DNA of 13,357 bases, taken from Chloroflexota bacterium (GTDB lineage: Bacteria > Chloroflexota > Dormibacteria > Dormibacterales > Dormibacteraceae). The translations under genes and the position numbers were made by a program. The stretch is taken from the NCBI GenBank assembly GCA_005880175.1, contig VBJR01000191.1, forward strand, positions 1-13,357, given 5' to 3'. Positions 12,578 to 13,357 of this stretch are shown in pieces; the first letter of the stretch is position 1; each line of letters opens with the position of its first letter. The notes under the pieces were generated by a model that did no database searches, was not told the origin of the DNA, and saw nothing but the letters and a program-made list of their open reading frames with translations.

Positions 12578-13357
12578 ATGAGCATCGCCGGACCGCTCGA
12601 CGATCCGTCCCAGCAGGCGGCCGCCGGCCTCAAGCTGCCGGTGAGCCGTCGGACGGTGCTCGGCGCCGCCGTCGCCGGGGGCGCCGGCATCGCCGCAGTC
12701 CGCATCATGGTCTACCCCCGCGTGGAGGAGCTCCTGCAGGGAGCCGCCGCCCTGACCGGCGGCCGCGGGGACTGGATCTCGCCGCTCTCGGCCGAGTCGG
12801 CGAAGGTCGCCCACCTCCTGCGCCGGACCACGTTCGGCGCCAGCCTCGACGACTTCGAGCGGGCCGCCAGCGACGGCTACGCGAAGACGGTGGACCGGCT
12901 GCTGGAGACGCGGCCGGCCGCCCCGCCGGCGCTCCCGGCCGCCGCCCAGCCGAACGGCGGCGGCGTGAACGTCGGCCAGCTCCAGCAGTGGTGGATGAGC
13001 CACATGCTGACGTCGCCCACGCCGTTCGCCGAGCGGATGACGCTGTTCTGGCACGGCCACTTCACCAGCGACTACCGCAAGGTCGGCGCCCAGTTCCCGT
13101 TCATCTACTGGCAGAACCTGACCTGGCGCGACATGGCGCTCACCGACCTCCGCTCGATGCTGATGCGGGTGACGGTGGACCCGGCCATGCTGCGCTACCT
13201 CGACCTCGGCACCAGCACCGGCCAGTCGCCCAACGAGAACTACTCCCGCGAGCTGCTGGAGCTGTTCTCCCTCGGCGTCGGCCACTACTCCGAGGACGAC
13301 GTGCGGGCCGCCGCCAAGGGCCTCGCGGGGTGGATCGAGCCGCGGCCCACCAGCACG
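12578..13357 (+). CDS. DUF1800 family protein with Tat signal (3'-partial)
   Basis: ATG 12578 opens a frame that runs off the window after 260 codons. Residues 23-45 look like a twin-arginine signal (SRRTVLGAAVAGGAGIAAVRI with Arg24-Arg25), so the protein is probably exported folded. The DUF1800 pattern follows: VAHLLRRTTFGAS (78-89), FAERMTLFWHGHFTSDY (150-166), MALTDLRSMLMRVTVDPAMLRYLD (186-209), then SPNENYSRELLELFSLGVGHYSEDDVRAAAKGLAGW (217-252), the most diagnostic stretch. The family's biochemical role is unknown; its genes often sit before a DUF1501 gene, which here would lie beyond the window. No Shine-Dalgarno is visible; TTGAAT lies six bases before the ATG. Confidence 0.9.
   Translation, partial: MSIAGPLDDPSQQAAAGLKLPVSRRTVLGAAVAGGAGIAAVRIMVYPRVEELLQGAAALTGGRGDWISPLSAESAKVAHLLRRTTFGASLDDFERAASDGYAKTVDRLLETRPAAPPALPAAAQPNGGGVNVGQLQQWWMSHMLTSPTPFAERMTLFWHGHFTSDYRKVGAQFPFIYWQNLTWRDMALTDLRSMLMRVTVDPAMLRYLDLGTSTGQSPNENYSRELLELFSLGVGHYSEDDVRAAAKGLAGWIEPRPTST

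Noticed and set aside
1..13357. CRISPR array, tRNA or rRNA genes, transposase
   Set aside because: No regularly spaced repeats, no tRNA-like TTCRA arm and cloverleaf, and no transposase motifs were seen on either strand by eye.

Overview
This is a high-GC window with strong G/C third-position bias and frequent GTG starts. At least four ATG starts sit 6-7 nt after a TANNNT hexamer with no well-placed Shine-Dalgarno, which suggests leaderless transcripts. That fits an Actinomycetota-like or high-GC Chloroflexota-like bacterium, but nothing here fixes the phylum. There are 17 protein-coding genes and no rRNA, tRNA or CRISPR array.

Layout. (1) 1-3557, plus strand: the 3' part of a dipeptide/oligopeptide ABC importer operon, with permease B (partial), permease C, ATPase D and ATPase F. 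The C-terminus of permease C is replaced by unrelated sequence, and a roughly 120-bp imperfect palindrome (1429-1547) lies across its end. (2) 3558-3858: non-coding, with a 25-bp exact direct repeat and a strong GC hairpin. (3) 3859-5917, plus strand: a tight four-gene run of an isochorismatase-fold hydrolase, an OsmC-family thiol protein, a 42-aa acidic peptide and a small membrane protein. (4) 5914-7541: a nucleotidyltransferase-fold gene (minus) diverging from a nitrilase-superfamily amidohydrolase (plus). (5) 7600-8874: a membrane-anchored beta-propeller protein. (6) 8918-9600: an AbrB/PIN toxin-antitoxin pair in a slightly lower-GC patch, preceded by a palindromic operator. (7) 9619-12415, minus strand: a FadR-type GntR regulator, a DinB/ClbS-like protein, an EHN-type epoxide hydrolase and a YtxH-like membrane protein. 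(8) 12578-end: the start of a Tat-exported DUF1800 protein.

The main discovery candidate is the OsmC gene. Its frame runs into TGA at 5051-5053, exactly where the family has its second redox cysteine (the CPxY-type motif). The same frame continues through a normal OsmC C-terminus to 5131, where its stop overlaps the next start (ATGA). A 7-bp hairpin with a GGTC loop begins its loop 20 nt after the TGA, matching the general geometry of a bacterial SECIS. I therefore annotate a 143-aa selenoprotein with Sec118, subject to finding selA/selB/selC/selD in the genome.

Other oddities are a Ser at the expected nucleophile position of the isochorismatase-fold protein next to it, an apparent in-frame deletion near the C-terminus of the nitrilase, and the rearranged end of permease C.
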